Shown here: in pieces, positions 50,990 through 62,870 of the stretch
Numbering within the stretch: the stretch's first letter is position 1
How the letters are laid out: each line of letters begins with the position of its first letter
NCBI RefSeq assembly: GCF_033115175.1
Contig: NC_084835.1
Location: 55,862,948 to 55,926,947 of the forward strand
From: Lepus europaeus
Lineage: Eukaryota > Chordata > Mammalia > Lagomorpha > Leporidae
DNA length: 64,000 nt
Direction: 5' to 3'
Position numbers and translations under genes: made by a program
The notes under the pieces: model-generated
What the model was told of the DNA's origin: nothing
Database searches by the model: none
Seen by the model: the letters and a program-made list of their open reading frames with translations, nothing else

Positions 50990-51643
50990 CAAAACATCTC
51001 ATACAGAACTTGTGAACGCCTTGTGACCGTAGATCGCAAGGTGTCAGCAGTGTCTGAAATTGGGGGGCGGCACAGGGAGCTGTAATAGAGCAGGCGACAT
51101 ACTGGCAAATCGGAAATGAAACCTTTATGTGACTAAATCTGATGCCAATTGACTCCGTAAACTTGAAGTGCTCAGAACACAGGCAGCAAAGGGCACAGAA
51201 GTTGGTACAGCTCCCCACACGCTGACACACACACTTCCTCAAGTTCAGTAGCCGGGGAGTTACCGACAGCCTGGAGGGGTCTGAGACTTCGCCTGGCTTC
51301 CCAGCCAATGAGTGAGGCCTTCTCAGCTTTGTGGATGCTGGCAGCGGTCATAATATTCCCAACAGCAGCAGTAGGTAGATGACCCACATTTGATTGCCCA
51401 GCCTCCCAGAACCCCAACATGATGGGGCCAGAGGGCATGCATGTGTAGTGGCGAATAGTTCACAGGGATCTCTGAGCCTGAGAACCTGGACTAGCTGACA
51501 ATGGGTGGCAAAGCCTGCCCACTCCTTTGTTCCAGAGGACCATCCCCTGTTTTCCGAGGATGTAAGCAAATTGCTCTTCCCTTTGGAGAAAGAAACCATT
51601 GTTTATCTTTCCAAGGCTGTTTACTGTACAAGCATTTTTTAAA
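50990..51643. other. Unrecognised non-SINE stretch
   Basis: Moderately GC sequence with no confident repeat name and no exon. It may be a decayed LTR element. Confidence 0.45.
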
Positions 51644-51958
51644 AAAATTATTTACTTTACTTGAAATGCAGAGAAACACAGAGACAAAGAGAGACAGAGA
51701 GAGGTCTCCCAACTACTGGCTTACTGCCCAAATGCCTGGAATAGCCAAGGCTAGGTCAGGTGAATCAGGAATCAGGAACTTAATCTGGGTCTCCCATGTG
51801 GATGGTAGGGACCTGACTACTTGAGCCATCACCTGCTGCCTCCCAGGTGCTCATTAGCAGGAAACCAATGGAGAGCAGAGCTGGGACTGGAACCTAGGCA
51901 CTCTGGTAGGGATTACAGGCATCCCGCACAGTAACTTAACCACAGCACCAAAGCCTGG
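51644..51958 (-). repeat. Older C SINE
   Basis: TTATTTACTTTACTTGAAATG start to CCACAGCACCAAAGCC. Confidence 0.82.
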
Positions 51959-51965
51959 TCCATAC

Positions 51966-52338
51966 TTTTTTTTTTTTTTTTCAAGATTTCTTTTTTGAAA
52001 GGCAAGGCAAAAAAAAAAAAAAAAAAGGAAAGGGTGAGAAAGACACACACACACACACACACGCAGAGGAGAGAGAGAGAGATCGAGGGAGAGATCTCTC
52101 TGCTGGTTCACTCCCCCAAATGGCCACAACAGCAGGTCTGACCAGGCCAAAGCTGGGAGCCAGGAACTCCATCCTGGTCTCCCACATGAGTGACAGGAGC
52201 CCAAGCACTTGGGCCATCTTCTGCTGCTTTCCCAAGTGCATTAGCAGGAAGCTAGATCAGGAGAGCAGCCAGGACCTGAAACAGCTGAAACTCCAATGTA
52301 AGATGCCAGCATTGTAAGGAGCAGCTTAACCAGCATTC
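51966..52338 (-). repeat. Older C SINE with (AC)n and A-run
   Basis: T-run, TCAAGATTTCTTTTTTGAAAG, an internal A-run (52009-52026), (AC)n 52044-52061, core, end CAGCTTAACCAGC. Confidence 0.82.
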
Positions 52339-52354
52339 TTAATAAGACAATCCA

Positions 52355-52983
52355 GGAGGTAGGCATTTAGTCTAGTGGTTAAGATGTGGGCTAACATGCC
52401 ATGTCCTGCATCACAGTACCCAGGATCACTACCTGGCTCCTGCTCCTGACTCTAGTTTCCTGCTAATGCATATCCTCAGAGGCAGCTGGTGTAGACACAT
52501 TTAACTGGGTACCTGCCATGTATGTGGGAGACCTGGATTGGCTTCCTGGCTTTGGCCTGGCCAGTCCTAGCCATTTCAGGCATTTGGGGGAGTGAACCAG
52601 TGGATGAGAGTACTCTCTCTCTCTCTCCATATTTATCTCTCCCTCTCAAATTTTAAAAAATTAGTATAATTTTATTTATTTATTTATTTTTGAAAGTCAG
52701 AGTCATATGGAGAGAGAAAGAGAGAGAGAGAGAGAGATCTTCCATCCTCTGAATCTCTCCCCAGATGGCCACAATGACCAGGACTGGGCCAGGCTGAAGC
52801 CAGGAGCTTCACCCGTGTCCCCCACATGGATGGTAGGGGTCAAACATTTGGACCATCTTCTGCTGCTTTTCCCAGGCTATTGCTGGATTGGAAATGGAAC
52901 AACTGGGACAGGAACCAGCACCCATATGGGGTGCCAGCATTGCTTGTGGAGGCTTTACCTGCTATGCCACAACAGCAGCCCCA
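52355..52983. repeat. Old plus C SINE then minus C SINE
   Basis: Plus copy (52355-52665) has a GAGGTAGGCATTTAGTCTAGTG head. Minus copy (52668-52983) runs TTTTATTTATTTATTTATTTTT to GCCACAACAGCAGCCCC. Confidence 0.85.
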
Positions 52984-53857
52984 ATAAATTTTTAAAAAAA
53001 GATAATCCCGAACAAAGAGAAGCAGTGTCTTGCTTGCAAGAGATGCAGGTGTGTGATGGCCTAGGAGACTCATGTCACAACAGAGGGAAGAGTGGAGGGC
53101 AAGGGTGGCCCCTGCTTAGTGGGGAAGAAAGAGGATGGAGGAGATGGCCACAAAGTTCTCTAGGGCCTTCTGAGGATGAGCACCTGCTGCTCAGGCCAGG
53201 AACCTACAGACAGGGCAGTAATGGAGGGTCTGGGGCTTGGGGACATGGTTTTCTCCTCTCACACCCCTATCACAGGTGCTGGAATAGGCTGTCAGGCAGG
53301 CATCCTTGGCCTCACACCCCTGAGGTCTGGACAGGAGGGCCTACTCGAGTCAGGGGCAGCCCTGAGTCAAGGATTCCTCTCCAAGCAAGGTAGAAGACAG
53401 AAAAAGAGATGGATGACTCTTCTGTAGGTGGAAGTGGCGTCAGGAAGGACGGAGGGAGGTACAGGAGCCAGGACAGCCAGCTCCTACCTCAGTGGTGAAT
53501 ACGTCTACATATACTGACAGGGAAACCCTTGCCATCTCAGCGTGCAAGCAGCACCATCTGGGGTGGACCAGAGGGTAACTGTGGGTTGAATGGCCGAAAG
53601 GAGTGTTTTAGGCTTGGGACACCTGCGGTGGCTGGGGACAAGAGAAAGGTACATCTTCCTTGGTTATTTCCCTGGGATCTCTGCCTCCCACTGTAACTTA
53701 TATATTAAAAGGACAAATTTGGAGTGAAATTACAGAGTAACAGACTTCTGTTGGTAGAAAGAGATGGCCTAGGCCAGTTGGTTCTATTTTTTTTTTTAAG
53801 GCTGCACACTGTGCAATTCCAACTATAGTCATGTGCCAGGTAACATTTCTTTCTTTT
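52984..53857. other. Unrecognised stretch with possible L1 end
   Basis: GC-moderate unique-looking sequence. The last part (about 53780-53850, CTGTGCAATTCCAACTATAG) resembles an L1M 3' UTR. A 228-codon frame running in from the SINE is not convincing. Confidence 0.4.
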
Positions 53858-54164
53858 TTTAAACTATTTATTTACTTGAGATGTAGAGTTACAGACACAG
53901 AGAGATGTCTTCCATCTGTTGGTTTACTCCCCAAATGGCCACAACAGCCAGAGCTGAGCTGATCTGAAGCCAGAAGCCAGGAACTTCTGGGTCTCCTACA
54001 CGGTACTGGGGCCCAAGCACTTGGAGCCATCTTTTACTGCTTTCCCAGGCCATCAGCAGGGAGCTAGATCAGAAGTGGAGCAGCTGAGACTTGAACTGGC
54101 ACCCATATGGGATGGTGGCACCACAGGCGAATGCTTAACCTACTATGCGACAGTCCCAGCCCCA
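53858..54164 (-). repeat. C SINE
   Basis: AAACTATTTATTTACTTGAG start to GACAGTCCCAGCCCC. Confidence 0.88.
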
Positions 54165-55310
54165 TGCCATTCATTTCATAAAGGAGACTGTGGGATGCTC
54201 AGGTCTCCATGGATGATTTCAGGGTCCAAACTTCTCCTGTGATGCATTTGAGCCTGCTGAATGAAGTTTGTCACTGGACCGGAAGCAAACCATTCCCAGC
54301 AGACAGTTAAATCACAGAACAGAGTGGTCAAGGACTTTGGGCAAGAAAGGGTCGGTGAGGTCCGGCATGAACAGCTGTTGCCATGTATAAGAAAGCAGCC
54401 CTTGAGGTCGAGGAAGGATGAGGGCCAGGCAAGGGGGATAGTCTCGAGCTACTGCACACTGTGGTGACCACGGGAACCAGCAGCTCAGCATCATCAACTA
54501 TGACCTGCAGAAAGATTTGGTTACCTAAGTAATGTCATAAAAAAAATGAAATATCCCTGTTTGGTTTGGTTTCTTGTGGTTGGTTTGGCAATTGGAGCAT
54601 GTGATTCATGTTGTGAACGCCCAGGTTAAGAGGTGCTGCATGGAGTCCAGGTGCCAGCCTGGGGCCTTGATCTTTCTCCTGTGGGCTGAGGACAGCAAGC
54701 AGCAACAGCATCTGCCTACGTGCAGAGAAGCAGCTGTCAACAGCTGTAATGCAGCTGAAGGAACATTCCTCTGGAGGAAATAGGAAGAACGAGAGTGAGG
54801 AAGGAAGAGCCGTGTCTTTCCAAGCACTCTTTGCTGGGTAACAGTAAGTTCCTGGAAAGGCCTGGGGGCAGAGAGACAGCGCAGGAGCCTCATGATGGGG
54901 TCCCGCCAACACAGACGCTCCAAGAATCTGCTGGTACCCACTTCCAATCCTGATGTGAAGTAGGGGATGAGGATATGCACCTCACAGTGCTCCTCACTGC
55001 CTTGTGATTAATACCTGCACCTCCTTGGGCACTTGCTGTTCTCAAATTCTCACGTCGTAATGGGGCTTGTTGTCCTGGGAGCTGAGAAAGAAAATTGAGT
55101 TTTCAGTTAATGCGATCACTACCCAAGGGCCTGGTTATTTGGGGCAGCTGATGTGTAATGCTATAATCTAGGGAGACCTGGAACATTTTTTGTAGGTCAG
55201 TTTTAAGAAATAGATTAAGATGGCTGTGGAAACTTCCTAAGCCCTTTGGGCTCCAATATTCTAGGTGAGGAGTTAGTCCTCTCTCTGGCATCTGAAAAAG
55301 TACATTTTGA
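54165..55310. other. Unrecognised stretch
   Basis: No exon or named repeat seen with confidence. Longest frames are 120-125 codons on the minus strand, overlap each other, and have no family resemblance. Confidence 0.4.
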
Positions 55311-55319
55311 ACAGCACAG

Positions 55320-55600
55320 TGTGGTAGGTGGAAAAACAGCAGCCCCCTCAACATGTCCACATCCTAACTCTCAGATTCTGTGAGTAGGTTACCTTATACG
55401 GTAAAGGAACAGAGGCAGAAGGGATTACGGGAAGGATCTGAGGTGCAGAGATTGTCCTGGCTCCTTTGGGTGGGCTCCCTGTAGCACAACATCCCTTGTA
55501 TGGGGGAAGAGGAGGGTTGGAGTCAGAAGAGCAGATGACGGGATGAGAAGCGTAAATTGAAGCAATGTGGACGGCCTTTATAAGCTAGAGGAGACTGAGA
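55320..55600 (+). repeat. MaLR/MLT1-like LTR fragment
   Basis: ATGTCCACATCCTAACTCTCA, GTAGGTTACCTTATACGG and GGATCTGAGGTGCAGAGATTG follow the MLT1 LTR layout. Confidence 0.6.
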
Positions 55601-55602
55601 GA

Positions 55603-55841
55603 TGCTATGGTTTGAATGTTTGTGTCTTCCCAAAATCCATGTGTTCAATTCTATTTTTTAAAGATTTATTTTATTTATTTGAAAGGCAGACATACAAAGA
55701 GAGAGAGCGAGAGAGAGAGGTCCTCCATCTGCTGGTTCACTCCTCCAAATAGCAGCAATGGCCAGGGCTGGGCCAGGCAAAGCCAAGGGCCAGGAGCTTA
55801 TTTATTTGAAAGGCAGAGTCACAGAGAGGCAGGAGGGGGTG

Positions 55842-55879
<38 letters not shown>

Positions 55880-56440
55880 TATCTTCCATCTGCTGGTTCA
55901 CTCCCCAAATGGCCACAATGGCTGGAGCTGCACTGATCCAAAGTCAGGAGCCTGGAGCTTCTTCTGGTCTCCCATGCAGGTGCAGGGGCCCAAGCACTTG
56001 GGCCATCTTCCACTGCTTCTCCAGGCCATAGCAGTAAGCTGGATTGGAAGTAGAGCCGCTGGGACTTGAACCGGTGCCCATATGGGATACTGGCACTGCA
56101 GGTGGCAGCTTTATACCCTCTATGCCACAACGCCATCCCCTGTGTGTTCAATTCTAACTAACAGATTGAGGGTAGTAGGAGGTGGGCTTTGGGAGGCGGT
56201 TCTGTCCTGGGGGTGGAGCCTCATGGTTAGGATCAGATCCTGTGTAGCAGACTCCTTGCAAAGAACTAGCTCTTACCTCCACCTTGTGAGCACACGGTAA
56301 GAACATGAACTCTCCCCAGGCAGTGAATCCACCTCAATCCTGGACTTCCCAGTCCCAGAACTGTGAGAAGTGGATTTCTCTTGCTTGTAGGTCACTCAGT
56401 TTATAGTATTTTGTTACAGCAGCCGTAATGCACTGAGTCA
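55603..56440 (+). mobile_element. MaLR LTR (MST/MLT1-like), split by SINEs
   Basis: TGCTATGGTTTGAATGTTTGT start, GGGAGGCGGTTCTGTCCTGG, TGGACTTCCCAGTCCCAGAA, and TTTGTTACAGCAGCCGTAATG end. The C SINE block at 55653-56142 lies inside. Confidence 0.78.
55653..56142 (-). repeat. Two minus C SINEs in series with duplication
   Basis: The first (55653-55797) is cut at GGCCAGGAGC. The second (55798-56139) has a GA-rich region and ends CAACGCCATCCCC. TGTGTTCAATTCT flanks the pair (55640-55652, 56143-56155). Confidence 0.9.
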
Positions 56441-56769
56441 GAAGGGATCTCCTTTTGGATCCTCCAGAAGGAAAACAGCCCTGCCAACACCTTGGTTTTG
56501 CTTCTTTAGACTGCTTTGGAGCTTCAGATCTCCAGAACTGTGACAGCGTCAGCTTGAGTTCTGTCAAGCTACATTCTGGTCATGTCATACAGCAAGCACT
56601 GGTTTCTAAAGAAGGCAGATGCATAGGCCTCCCTTCCGGCTGGGGACCTGGGGCTGGCTCCTGGGCTGTCGTTCTTCACTGCACTTTGCATCAAAATCAC
56701 GTGGAGAACTGTCAGTGTCCTCTTGCCCAAGATTTGGCCCAGATTGATTGAATCGGAGTCCCCGGGAAG
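56441..56769. repeat. Possible further MaLR-type fragment, uncertain
   Basis: GGATCCTCCAGAAGGAAAACAG and CCCTGCCAACACCTTGGTTTT resemble the 3' part of an MLT1 LTR. The rest (to 56769) is unassigned. Confidence 0.4.
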
Positions 56770-57030
56770 GGCAGGTGTTTGGTGTAGCAGTTAACACATT
56801 GCTTGGGATGTCCGCATCCCATATCCTAGTGCCTAGTTCACGTCCCAGCTCTGCTCCCAACTCCAACTTCCTGCTAATGGAAACCCTAGGAGGCAACAGG
56901 TGATGGCTCAAGTACTTGAGTCCCTGCCTCTCACACGGGAGAACCCATTGGAGTTCTTGACTCTTGTTCCTGGCCTGCCCTAGTCTCAGTTGTTGTGGAC
57001 ATTCTGGGGAGTGAACTAGCAGATGGAAGA

Positions 57031-57082
<52 letters not shown>

Positions 57083-57437
57083 GTATATACATGTATATAT
57101 TTATATGCTTTTCAAATAACATGAAAATAAATTTTTAAATATTTATTTATTTTGAAAGTCAAAATTACAGAGAAGGGAAAGAGAGAGAGAGAGAGAGATA
57201 TCTTCTATCCACTGATTCACTCCCCAATAGTTGCACCAGCCAGCACTGGGCTAGGCCAAAGCCAGGAGCCAGGAGCTTCATCCAGGTCTCCCATGTGGAT
57301 GGTAGTCATTCTCTGCTGCTTTTCCTATACCATTAACAGGGAACTAGATCAGATGTTGAGTGGCCGGGACAGAAACTGGCACCTATATGGGATGCCAGCA
57401 TTGCAGACAGTGGTTTTATCCACTATACAACACCAGT
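56770..57437. repeat. Plus C SINE, (CT)n(TA)n, and minus C SINE
   Basis: Old plus copy (56770-57137) whose CT region runs into a (TA)n microsatellite at 57051-57075. Minus copy 57138-57437 ends CAACACCAGTCCC. Confidence 0.85.
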
Positions 57438-57489
57438 CCCCAGAATAAATTTTAAACTTCAGAATTTTTTATTAAAAAAGAAAAAAAAA

Positions 57490-57975
57490 GGAATATCCAG
57501 AAGCACAGGGAACCATACATTTTTGTTTCTTGTTTTTGCTTTGTTAGTAAGTGAAAACATAATCCACATGACAATAAAATGCATTGAGTTCAGAGAGGTG
57601 TGACAGTGTGCATGCCCCAGTAACCAGCATCCAAAACAAGATGCAGAACACGTCTGTCCCAGCAGGAAGTTACGTGATGTCCCTTTGCAGGGAATTCCAC
57701 CCCGTAGGCAGCAACCACTTGCTGGCTTTTGTCATCATAGATGAGTCTTACTTGTTCTTGGACATCACATAAGTGGAATCATGTTTGTTTGTTTGGTGGG
57801 TCTGGCTCTTGTGCTCAAAATGGTGCTTTTAAGATCCATCCATGTGGTACATTCCTTTTTATGACTGAGTAGCATTTGATTACGTGACTGCATCACAAGT
57901 TATTTATGCATCTGATGCCAGTAGTTTCTTGGATTGTTTACAGTTTGGGGCCATCAGGAGTCAGGCTGTGTAGTG
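57490..57975 (-). repeat. Old L1 3' UTR, antisense
   Basis: L1M order: CAGTAACCAGCATCCAAAAC, CATAAGTGGAATCATGTTTG, GATCCATCCATGTGGTACAT, TTGTTTACAGTTTGGGGCC. Confidence 0.75.
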
Positions 57976-58069
57976 ATTTCAAAGCCCTTGACACTCCTTT
58001 ATCAGAGCTAGTCTCTGTGCCCCTTCCCACTGGAGCCGGTCAGGCTTGTGGTCACCTCAATACAGAATA

Positions 58070-58740
58070 ATGAAAGCAACATCATTATGCAGTGAATTCC
58101 ATCCCCCCATTCCGCTGTTGCCACGCTAAGCCCCGATGTTATTATATTTGGAGATTGGGCTGTAGGGAGATTAATGAGGTCATAACAGTAGGACTTGGTG
58201 GGGCATAAACTGGCACAGCAAGTGAAGCAGAGCCTGGGATCAAGTCCTACCTCTGCTTCTGATCCAGCTTCCTGCTATTGTGCACCCTAGGAGGCAGCAG
58301 ATGGCGGCCCAGATTTGTGGGTCCCTGCCATCTATATGTGACACCTGGATGCAGTTCCAGGCTCCTGGCTTTGGCCTGGAGCAGCCCAGCCTGTTGCAGC
58401 CACTTGGGGAGTGAATCAGTGGCTGGAAAGTCTCTGTCTCCCTCTGTCTTTCTCTCTCTTTTTCTGTTGCTGTCTTTCAAATATGAGTACATCTTTTTTA
58501 AAAGGGGGGGAAAGGAGAAGGAGGAGACAACAGCCCTTTCCCACCCTCACTGCTCACCCACAGAGGAAAGGCTGTGTGAGTGCAAACAAGAAAATGCCTT
58601 GGAACCTAGCCCTGCAAGCACCTGATCTTGGCCTTTGAGCCTCCCCAGCTGTGAGAACACAAACACCTGCCGCTGAAGGGCCCAGTCTCTGTGTTTTGCT
58701 ACAGCAGCCCTAGCAGACAGTATAGACACTGTGTTACTTC
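58070..58740 (+). mobile_element. MLT1-like MaLR LTR, split by a C SINE
   Basis: ATTTGGAGATTGGGCTGTAGG, TTAATGAGGTCATAACAG before the SINE. After it come CAGAGGAAAGGCTGTGTGAG and TTTTGCTACAGCAGCCCTAG. Confidence 0.65.
58198..58505 (+). repeat. C SINE in the MLT1 LTR
   Basis: GGTGGGGCATAAACTGGCACAG head, GAGTGAATCAGTGGCTGG, (CT)n, CAAATATGAGTACATC tail. Confidence 0.82.
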
Positions 58741-58777
58741 TGGGGCTGTCACAAACATGCAAATAAGAAAAGGTAGG

Positions 58778-58936
58778 GAGCCATGGGAGACCAAGAGAAG
58801 CACCTGGCTCCTGGCTTCGGATCAGCATGATGCACTGGCCGCAGCGGCGGCCATTGGAGGGTGAACCAACAGCAAAAGGAAGACCTTTCTCTCTGTCTCT
58901 CTCTCTCTCACTATCCACTCTGCCTGTTAAAAAAAA
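58778..58936 (+). repeat. 5'-truncated young C SINE
   Basis: Starts at AGCCATGGGAGACCAAGAG and runs to CTGCCTGTT-A. It is flanked by AGAAAAGGTAGGG on both sides, so it was inserted truncated. Confidence 0.93.
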
Positions 58937-59219
58937 GAAAGAAAAGAAAAGGTAGGGCAGCTTCTGAGAGCTGAGAGTCCTCGGGGGAGACAGAACTGAG
59001 CTGCCATGGAAAAAGTCTGCCCACAGTCAGGTCTAAAGCCACGCTGAGTACATACTTCAGCCATCACAGCCCAGAGGCCAGGCAGGAGAGTGAATGAGCT
59101 GTCTGGGACTAGCTGGGGCAGCTAAGAGCTGCTCCACTGTGTCCATTCCCAGTTCTCCTGACCTCAGAATCTGTGAGCATGAAACCCGTTAATTGCCTGC
59201 CCCTGACTTTGGGGAGGTA

Positions 59220-59530
59220 TGTTTTTGTAACATGGGATAACTGGAGCTATGTTGCTGCAGCATTCTTGGAGAAGTCCCCTTTGGGAGCCTTTTCAGAGAG
59301 TGGAACTTCTAGGTCGAAGGTCAATGCTGCAGGATGCGCATCTGGCCCACTCCCAGCATCTGTATCTGTGGAGCTTCGGTTGCTCCACATCTTGGCCGCG
59401 TTACTGTTACTGGACTCTTTGACAAGCCCTCCTAGTGTTATCAAAAGACATCCCATTGCTGTATTACTTTGAGCCTTTTGATTACCAATGATGCTGAGTG
59501 TCTTTGCTTGTGCTTAATGGCCGTTTATAC
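59220..59530 (-). repeat. Old L1 3' UTR, antisense (continuation)
   Basis: GGAACTTCTAGGTCGAAGGTC, GGTTGCTCCACATCTTGGCC, ATGCTGAGTGTCTTTGCTTG. It resumes at 59875-59935 and 61290-61410 (TATTTGTCTTTATTGTTCAT) between SINEs. Confidence 0.65.
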
Positions 59531-59599
59531 AGGGGACTTCAAAAAGTCCATGGAGTGTGATTTATGAAAAAAATCTGTGCACCAAAAGGAACTTATTTT

Positions 59600-59870
59600 T
59601 TTAATTCCATTTTTTCCAAATAGTTGTTTTGAGAGGCTGTGAGATGGAGAGAGAGAAAGAGAATTCCCATCTACCCCCCAAATACCCACAGCAGAAGGCA
59701 TGGGCCTGGCCAAAGCCAGGAGCCTGAGACTCAATTTGTGTCTCCTGCATGGGTGACAATACCCCAAGGTCTGTACTAGCGGGAAGCTGGAGTCAGAAGC
59801 CAGAGTTGAAACGGAATCCAGGTACTCCAATGTGGGACAAGGGCATCTTCATTGTTAGGCTAAACACACA
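59600..59870 (-). repeat. Older C SINE
   Basis: TAGTTGTTTTGAGAGGCTGTG start, worn core, TAGGCTAAACACAC end. Confidence 0.75.
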
Positions 59871-59937
59871 AAGTACCCTCATGTATTTTCTTTTATAAAG
59901 CCTTTGCTCAAGTCCATTGCCTGTTTTTATTTTTATA

Positions 59938-60284
59938 GTTTTTAAGATTTTATTTATTTATTTGAAAGTTAGAGTTACATAGAGAGGGAGAGAGAGAGAA
60001 AGAGAGGGAGAGAGAGATCAATCTTCCATCCACTGGTTCATTCCCCAAATAGCCACAATAGCTGGGGTGTGGAGCTGGGCCAGGCCGGAGCCAGGAGCCA
60101 GGAGCTTCTTCTAGGTCTTTGACATGGGTACAGGGGCCCAACCACTTGGGACATCTGCTGCTTTCCCGGGCTCATTAGCAGGGAGCTGGATCAGAAGTGG
60201 AACAGCCAGGACCTGAACTGGCATTGTATGGGATACTGGCTTCACAAGCAGCAGCCCAACCCACTCTGCCACAAGACAGATCCC
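59938..60284 (-). repeat. C SINE
   Basis: TTTTTAAGATTTTATTTATTT start, GA-rich region, end GCCACAAGACAGATCCC. Confidence 0.85.
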
Positions 60285-60286
60285 TG

Positions 60287-60291
<5 letters not shown>

Positions 60292-60317
<26 letters not shown>
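60292..60317. repeat. (TTA)n microsatellite
   Basis: About eight TTA units between two minus-strand C SINEs. Confidence 0.9.
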
Positions 60318-60620
60318 TAAAGGTTTTTGTTTTTATTTGAAAGGCAAAGTTACAGAGAGAGAGGGAGAGACAGGGAGACATCTTCTATCTGCTATTTCAG
60401 TCCCCAAATGGCTACAATGGCCAGGGTTGGGCCAGGCCCAAGCCAAGAACCAGGAACTCTATCCAGATATCTCACGTGGATTATCTTCTGATGCTTTCCC
60501 AGGTGAATTAGCAGGGAGCTGGATCATAACTGGAGTAGCAGAGACTCAAAACAACATCCTTATAGGATGCCAGCATTGTAAGCAGCAGCTTAATCCACTC
60601 AATACCACAGCACCAGCCAC
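60318..60620 (-). repeat. C SINE
   Basis: AAAGGTTTTTGTTTTTATTTG start to ACCACAGCACCAGCC. Confidence 0.85.
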
Positions 60621-60649
60621 TTTTGCCCATTTTTAAACATTAAAATGTC

Positions 60650-61293
60650 TTTTATTTATTTATTTGAAAGGCAGAGTGACAGAGAGAAAGAGAATCAAAG
60701 AGATCTGCTTGTTCACTCCCCAGATGCCTGCTACAACTGAGGCTGTGCCAGGCAGAAGCCAGGAGCCAAAGCTCCATCCAGGTCTCTCATATTGGTGGCA
60801 GAAGTCTAAATACTTTTTTTTTTTAAAGATTTATTTATTTATTTATTTATTTTAGAGGCAGAGTTGCAGACAGAGAGAGGGAGAGATAGAGAGAGGTCTT
60901 CCATCCACTGGTTTACTCCCCAAGTGGTGGCAACAGCCAGAGCTGGGCCGATCTGAAGCCAGGAGCCAGGAACTTCCTCTGTGTCTCCCACATGGGTGCA
61001 GGGGCCCAAGAACTTGGACCATCTTCTGCTTTCCCAGGCATATTAGCAGGGACCTGGATTGGAGTGGAGCAGCTGGGACTTGAACCAGCACCCATATGGG
61101 ATGTTGGTGCCACAGGTAGAGGCTTAACCTTCTATGCCATGGCACCAGCCTCTTGGGCCATCTTCTGCTTCCCTCTTAAGTACATTAGCAGGGAACTGGT
61201 TTGGAAGTGGAGCAGCTGGGATTGGAAGAAGTGCTCTCATATGGGATGCTGGCATTGTAGGCAACAGGTTAACCCTCTATGCCACAATGCTGG
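60650..61293 (-). repeat. Minus C SINE nested in a minus C SINE
   Basis: Outer pieces 60650-60812 and 61152-61293 (end CACAATGCTGGCTC). Inner copy 60813-61151 runs from a T-run to ATGGCACCAGCC. Confidence 0.85.
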
Positions 61294-61479
61294 CTCTGGG
61301 TTATTTGTCTTTATTGTTCATTTGTGGGAATTCTTTATAAATTTTGAATGCAAGACTTTGTCAGCTAAATTAGTATGAATATATTTTCCCATTTTATAGG
61401 GCATTAGTATTTTCCGGATGATTCCACCGTGTTGCCAAGTTTGAAACCACTGGTCTGGTACCTATTTTCTTCTTATTCT

Positions 61480-61638
61480 AGGAAGACAAAATTGGGCTGC
61501 AGTGTGCGGGGTTTGGAGTCAAACCGCCTGGCTCTGACCTGGCTTTTCTACATTCGCCTCTCCATGACCTTAGGCAAGTCACTTAATAGCTCCATACTGC
61601 CATTTTCTTACCTCTAAAATGGAGTTAATAATAGAACG
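61480..61638 (+). repeat. MIR SINE
   Basis: GGGTTTGGAGTCAAACCGCC, CCTTAGGCAAGTCACTTAAT and CTAAAATGGAGTTAATAAT follow the MIR consensus order. Confidence 0.8.
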
Positions 61639-61640
61639 GG

Positions 61641-61905
61641 GAGCCAGCACTTAGCCTGGCACTTCGGATGCCCACATCCACGTAAGAGTACTTGCATTTG
61701 ATTCCTGACTCAAGTTCCTGACTACCGCGTTCTGCTAATGCAGACTCTGGAAGCAGAGGTGATGGCTCAAGTGACTGGGCTTCTGCTACTCACCCAAGAG
61801 ATCAGGACTGAGTTCCTGACGCCAAGTCATCTGGGGGTGAACCAGTGCATGGGAACCCTGTCTCTCTCTCTGCGTCTCTCAAATAAATTTTTAAAAAAAA
61901 TTCTT
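61641..61905 (+). repeat. Old-subfamily C SINE
   Basis: GGGAGCCAGCACTTAGCCTGG head, GCATTTGATTCCTG B-box, CAAATAAATTTTTAAA tail. Confidence 0.8.
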
Positions 61906-62027
61906 TAAATAGGACTATTAAAATTAAAGGCGATCATTAGCAGAATCTTCAGTATGGTCACATGAATGGATTGTGATATTTTCAGGACATTATCAGGTTT
62001 TCAATTTAAATTTTCTTTTTTTCCAAA

Positions 62028-62364
62028 TATGTATTTATTTGAAAGGCAGTGTTATAGAGAGGCAGAGGGAGAGAGAGAGGGAGGGAAGGAGGGAGGGAAA
62101 GAGAGAACTTTCCATCCTTTGGTTCACTACCCAAATGGCTTCAATAGCCAGAGCTGTGCCAATCCACAGCCAGGAGCCAGGAGCTTCTTTTGGGTCTCCC
62201 ACGTGGGTGCAGGGGCCCAAGCACCTGGGCCATCCTCCACTGCCTTCCCAGGCCACAGCAGAGAGCTGGATTGGAAGTGGAGGAGCCAGATCTCAAACCC
62301 ACGTCAATATGGGATGCTGGCACTGCAGGCAGTGGTTTTACCCGCTATGCCACAGTGCCGCCCT
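62028..62364 (-). repeat. C SINE with (GGGA)n
   Basis: TATGTATTTATTTGAAAGGCA start, GGGA-rich run near 62075-62100, end CCACAGTGCCGCCC. Confidence 0.88.
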
Positions 62365-62557
62365 AAAATTTCTCATACTAGGGACAGGAATTGTGACACA
62401 GTTACTCTACCACTTAGAAAACCTAAATCCCATATTGGGATACCTGGAGTCCCAGCTGAGAGCCCTGGGTAGGTGGTGGAGAGATCTATTATAAAGCTTT
62501 AGAGATACTAGGAAGTCCTTGAAAATAATATCCCCACTGAGTTGCTGTTGCTGATTT

Positions 62558-62870
62558 TTTTTTTTAAGATTCATTCATTCTTTCTTTCAAAAGGCGGAAT
62601 GACAAAGAGACAGGGAGATATGCAGAGACACAGAGGGATCTTTCCTCCTCTGGCTCAATCTCCAAACGGCTACAATGGCCAGGGCTTTGACAGGCCAAAA
62701 CCAGGAGCCAAGCGCTCCATCTGGGTCTCCCACATGGTAGCAGGAGTCATTTGCTGCTTTCCCAGGCACATTAGTAGGAAGCTGGATCAGCAGCTGGGAC
62801 TTCAACAAATATGGGATGCTGGTGTCACAAGCTTTGTCTTAATCTGCTGCTCCATGCCACAGTGTGAGCC
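62558..62870 (-). repeat. C SINE
   Basis: T-run, AAGATTCATTCATTCTTTC, core, end GCCACAGTGTGAGCCC. Confidence 0.83.

Noticed and set aside
52707..53393. 228-codon plus-strand frame
   Set aside because: It starts inside a minus C SINE and continues into unassigned DNA with no protein family resemblance.
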